Below, in pieces: positions 59,601 through 64,000 of a stretch of DNA of 64,000 nt. How positions within the stretch are numbered: the first letter of the stretch is position 1; every line of letters starts with the position of its first letter. The DNA is from Chondrus crispus (Eukaryota; Rhodophyta; Florideophyceae; Gigartinales; Gigartinaceae), in the NCBI RefSeq assembly GCF_000350225.1, contig NW_005179072.1:126999-190998 (forward strand). Direction: 5' to 3'. The notes under the pieces were generated by a model, which was given only the letters and a program-made list of their open reading frames with translations, had not been told where the DNA came from and made no database searches. A program made the position numbers and the translations under genes.

Positions 59601-62600
59601 GTGTCCTTGAGAAGAGAGAAACTCGAGCAGTCGCCATTTGGAGTTGAACAGCATTTGAACGACATGCATGCCCACAAGGCGAGATGAACTGAAGCGAGCA
59701 GACAGGTGTTTCGTGAGGAATGCAGGATGCAACGCATGTAGTAACCTGAACCAGAGAGGTGAGTGTCGATATGGCTGATACGCGGGGAAGCTTTGGGCCA
59801 GATGGGAAGGGGTACGGGGGTGAGAGGGTTTGGTCTTCGGGTGGAAACACAAAGTGGCACCGCGCGTGAAGTATCGATAAGTGCAAATTTATACAATGGC
59901 GACAGAAGGGCTTATCAGGAGAGACGCAAGCGTTCGACAGAACGAAGGGATGAGAGGACAAAAATCGGATTAAGGGTAGAGGCAAGCACAGGGCACTTTG
60001 TACCTGTCTGGCTTTGTTCCAGCTGCAATAATAGAGGTGATCCCCAATCGAGTGGACTGTGGATGAACCTAGAGAGGCCAGAGACTGTGGTGGGGCTTAG
60101 CTTGGAGCAGGCGAAGGACAAAGGGTATGAGGCTCTCTGTACCTGGCTAAGGGGAACTGCAGATGGAAGGTTGAGGAAAGATGGGTGCCAGGGGGCGGCT
60201 TGCTCAAGAAAATCAAGAGCGGGGGTGGGACCCCCCAATCAATGGGTACAGCACTGATGACGGCCGACCAGGGAATAGGGAGAGCCCCTTGTGATGGGTG
60301 GTTGTACCTTTGCATCCGGATGCCCCATTGTGGCGACAGGAGGGAAATCTGGATAGGAAATTTTGCATAGAAAGTGAAAAACGCCCGTGATTGGTAGGAA
60401 TCATTTGGAAACAGCCAAATTGTATGCAAGAAATTTGGATGACATTCAATTCATGCTAACTATTTCAGGTGGTAAAACGAAACTCGTGTTCCACCTGACT
60501 ACTATGATCAAAGCGATTGGAATCAGAGTCCATTTGTCCATCGGTCTCCTCTGGACTCAACGCGTTGGACCAAATACGTTGTCGTCTATCACGCCTGCCA
60601 TACGCTCCGTGGCCATTGTATGTCACGCATTCATACCATGACGTCACGTCACGTTTCTTCGTATATAGTTCAGAAACAATTAAAAATCTGGGTTCATTTT
60701 CCGGTTCCATTTTGCCTTGGCCCGTTGTAAACGCCGTCATGGAAGGGTACAGCGGCATCAACCCCGAAAATAAATCACCTCCCCACTATTGAACTCCATC
60801 ATCCCAACCAAAATTCTCCCTATCTCTAACTGTGGAATCAAACTCTCACCTCAGACTCATCTTCTTCGCACTCTCATTTACTTTCCTCCACAGTGTCTAC
60901 AGTATATAACCTGTGATCCCTCGCATTCACTTCGCGTTGTACTTGTAGTTTTCTGTGTGTGTGTGTGGCCCCCTTCCCCCGGTGCACCCAGTATTGCTGC
61001 CCGTCACTCTCCTTGCCTTCGATTCTCAGGCATCTGGCAAACCAAATTCCATTCAATTATCCTTTCGATGCACTGCAATATGAAATGAAGTAGTCGCCTG
61101 CAGCCAAGATACAGATACACTCACAAACTCGGGCAAGACCTCTCAACGACTGTATTGTTCCACTTTTCAACTCGGTCGCGACTGCGAGAATCGCGTTACT
61201 GTATCAAGGGTACCGTACCGTACAAGATCGGTACGGTAGTACAGTGCAGCATGCACAGTACGTCGTCGGTACTGTCTGAAAAGTACACGTATCTGGGCCT
61301 TTCTTGTGCGACACCAGTATCTGTTTGTCATTTTCTGCAGACGTAGGATAATCAACTCCACAAATACCCACCGATCACGAGAATCGTTTCTTGCCCTCAA
61401 ACCTTGCCCTCAAACCTTGCCCTCAAACCTTGCCCTCAAACCTTGTCCTCAAATCTTGTCCTCAAATCTTGCCCTCACATCTCGCCTCTCTGTCTCACTC
61501 TCTCAGGCCTCCACATGTTGCGTGCTCGACCTTCCTGGCGGGCTGTTGTCAACTGAATCGCCCCAATCAATGACTCACAATGACTCCCGATATCCTGCAC
61601 AACATCATACCAGAAACTGGCCAACCAGCATTCATCACGTCCTCCACTACCCTAGAAAGTATGGCGCACGCCTGATTGAGCCCCCCCTTGTCCCGACAGC
61701 AACGCAGCCCACGAAAATAATAACAATTGCGTCTATCACAGACAACAACGCCTCATGATCAAAATTTTCGATACCAGGCGACACCGTTAGAGACTGTCTG
61801 TCAAGCACCCAATTCTCTCGAATGAAGAAATCCTTTTACCATACAGAAGAGTAGCAGCCTGCCCTGGAAGGTGTACAGTATCTTGCTGTACTACACTGGA
61901 ACTTAACATTTTTCAGCTTTCATCCCAACCAGAGTTAGGATCTGGTGTGAGGCCATCTCCCCTGTTCTTGTTGCAAATCATGTTGCAGATATCTCCCCTG
62001 CGTCTGATGCATACTACCGTATATTGCACCCCGCACCAAAGATCCTTTTCGAGCACTCATGGCTGACCACGTTGACCCCTTCTCTTCATTTCCTGTCAAA
62101 AAGTAAACGCGGTTGGCACTTATTGCCTCCTCCCACTGCATGTTGTCAGCCTTCTGGAGGCCTTCGCGCTTCATCCCATGACCCCGGATCATCATAGTCA
62201 GCACACCACAACAATCGACCATGTAGTCGTCTGACTTCTGCTGGCCCTATTGAAAGTCTCGCATCGTAGTCGCCTCTGTTGACATCAGCTTGCTAGCGGC
62301 AATCTCAGGTGACTTCATTCGAAGGAAAAGTCTTTGAGAAAATATACAGTAAACAAGTCAGATTCGAAAGTCAGTCAGAAAACGCGACATAATTGAGCTT
62401 GCGAGCCTTCGCATGTCAGCGGCCAGGGATATTTGTCCTGAACCTCGTTACTGCTGTGCTACAATCCTCCGAAATTTTAACCTTTTTTCGCTCTTTGTTT
62501 CACGCTGGATCATCCTGCCCTCGCCACGACTGAAAGCTGAAAGCAGAAATCAACTCTCCTCTCTCTACATCTTCCACCATGCGCAATGGGTAACTAACTA

Positions 62601-64000
62601 TTCAAGCGCCTCATCAGAAAGATGGTTATCAAACAAGTTGCGACGTCGTGAACCACAGACATAAGAAGAAATTCCTCTTCATCTCATTAATAGCCCTGCT
62701 TCCTCTTTAGCATGTCTCGTGTCCCACATACAACTCCAGTGTCGCCTGTCTTCGGAACGACAGGCGGCGATTGGGCCCAGTCGCCCCTGGCAGATGTCTT
62801 CCGGCTGCTTTTATAATTGTTGGACATGAGCGTCACGCTCGTACGATTCCTAGCCTGACCTGCTTTATAAGCCATGTTCCGGCCGAGGTCGAGTTGCTCT
62901 TGCTGTGCTTTGTGCCCCACAGACTGCGAAAGTGATACGTGAAAGTTGAGTAGAACCTACAGGCCTTCAATCTTCGGTAAGTTTTCCCAGATTTTTTGAC
63001 TTCCCGCAATCAGCTTTTTCCAATGCCACGCATTCAGCAACAGTCGTGAGATTCACCTTGTGCGTATGTTTGAGACTGCCGAGTTCATCAGTAATACATG
63101 AAGCAAAGAGTTACAGACTTATCGTCCTGCCGCCCAAGTCACCTCATCCGGGCCGTTGACTGACCAAAACCTCCGGAATTCTCGAGATTTTTGACAGTAC
63201 CCTTGATACTGTACAGTCGAGTACATCTCAGGAAACAATTCGGTTGGAATTGTAAACCGTCTCTGTATTTGGAACATCTGAAGATACTCTTTGTACGGAG
63301 ATTAGACAAACTTCGTGGCTTGTTGCGCGGGTGTCGGAGCACATCAGTGTCTTTCAGGCCAGTGCATCAATATGTAGCACAAAAGGATACAGTACCTTAA
63401 GGTACAGTACACCACGTGCTTGTATCGCACTGTGTTTGCTTGCGCCAGCTGGTGGTCGCAGAGTGCATGGATGCGGATGCAGATGCGGGCGTAAACCTGC
63501 AGTGAAGGCAAGCTTCTTATCCACCTCCTTTCTCAAGAAAAAAGGTGCATGAGTACGGAAATCAAGTCTATTGCAGAACTGTACTCGAATAGAGCTCTCG
63601 CTGGGCGGGGGTTAGACAATAGTTGGGAATTCCGTAAACTTAAAAGATACACGTATCACTGTACGGCAAAGTAGGATGCGCACTTGTCATATATGCTCAC
63701 GGTCAGTGCGGGTTGGCCGAGGCGCTAAAAAAAGAGTCCGGGCCAAAAACGGCGAAAACAGGTGTAAAATTGGATAAAAAGCTACAAGCAGGTCGTGAGG
63801 TGACTAGATAGGAGATCTGTGGGGTGTGCGTGCGGCATACCGCATATGATGAAGCCTGCTCGAGCCTGTCAATAGAGTGAGGGTTATAAACGTATGGGCT
63901 GATGCGAGAGGCGCCAAGACTTGTGAGTGATGACGGATGCCGAGGCCAAAACAAATGACAGCGGGAGGATGGGGTGTTAGAATAAGGCAAAAAGGGGGTA
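56656..64000. other. Gene-poor right end, about 7.3 kb
   Basis: I find no coding region with family resemblance or convincing codon pattern. The region holds the 13-bp minisatellite at 61390, the palindrome GTACCTTAAGGTAC at 63392-63405, and AAGGGTAC(C/T)GTAC-type motifs near 61206 and 63196 that recur elsewhere in the window. It may be non-coding, or hold RNA genes or rapidly evolving genes I cannot see. Confidence 0.45.
61390..61480. repeat. 13-bp minisatellite, seven units
   Basis: Seven contiguous units of CTTGCCCTCAAAC start at 61390 and run to 61480; the last three carry C-to-T or A changes. Confidence 0.92.

Noticed and set aside
59461-60257. Overlapping frames of 164 and 174 residues on opposite strands
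   Set aside because: Neither resembles a protein family, and each overlaps others in several frames.
63705-63790. Possible tRNA starting near GTTGGCCGAGGCGCT (A-box-like)
   Set aside because: No B-box (GGTTCGANNCC) follows at tRNA distance and no cloverleaf can be drawn.
1-64000. CRISPR array or bacterial operon
   Set aside because: Spliced eukaryotic genes throughout; the tandem repeats lack spacer architecture.

Overview
This window is nuclear DNA of a eukaryote, most likely a red alga; a florideophyte such as Chondrus crispus fits best. The basis is the combination of compact genes with none to a few short GT-AG introns (about 84-141 bp), alternating strand order with tight convergent neighbours, N-terminal plastid- or mitochondrion-like leaders, and blocks of LTR retroelements and DNA-transposon remnants between gene islands. 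The species assignment is inference; nothing in the window proves it.

Region 1 (1-16.3 kb) is a repeat block. From the left: the 3' end of a plus-strand LTR element whose LTR holds a chain of hairpins; a minus-strand Ty3/gypsy element with open Gag and protease-chromodomain frames but no reverse transcriptase or integrase core; a Harbinger-type transposase fragment cut exactly at that element's LTR; a Tigger/pogo-type transposase N-terminus; a 564-bp inverted-repeat MITE; a young Ty1/copia element (9603-14312) with a TTCCG target duplication, a half-tRNA-type primer site and unequal LTRs; and a roughly 1-kb element packed with GGGTGAC/GGGCGAC heptamers.

Region 2 (16.3-32.7 kb) is a gene island: an EF-hand/Raf-like kinase/ankyrin protein, a secreted acyl-protein-thioesterase-like hydrolase, a DUF1295 membrane reductase-like protein, a CSB/ERCC6-type SNF2 ATPase, EMC6, an unidentified coiled-coil protein and a HAD phosphatase. 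Region 3 (32.7-34.5 kb) holds a MITE and a solo LTR.

Region 4 (34.5-54 kb) is a second gene island: PDH E1 beta, an arogenate/prephenate dehydrogenase (TyrA), NAC beta (BTF3), a caprin-like coiled-coil protein, a MITE pair, PRP19, a type I DnaJ, a plastid-type membrane protein, a mitochondrial pyruvate carrier (MPC2-like) in four small exons, a 41-residue single-TM microprotein in two exons, GINS subunit PSF2 and a CCCH/FG nucleoporin (NUP42-like). Region 5 (54-64 kb) shows no gene I can defend, only minisatellites and a diverged MITE.

The genes are mostly core housekeeping functions and do not form one pathway. One loose link is mitochondrial pyruvate metabolism: MPC2-like carrier and PDH E1 beta are both present but 14 kb apart. 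All intron-exon models were built by hand from splice-site consensus, reading-frame continuity and family resemblance; no database search was run.
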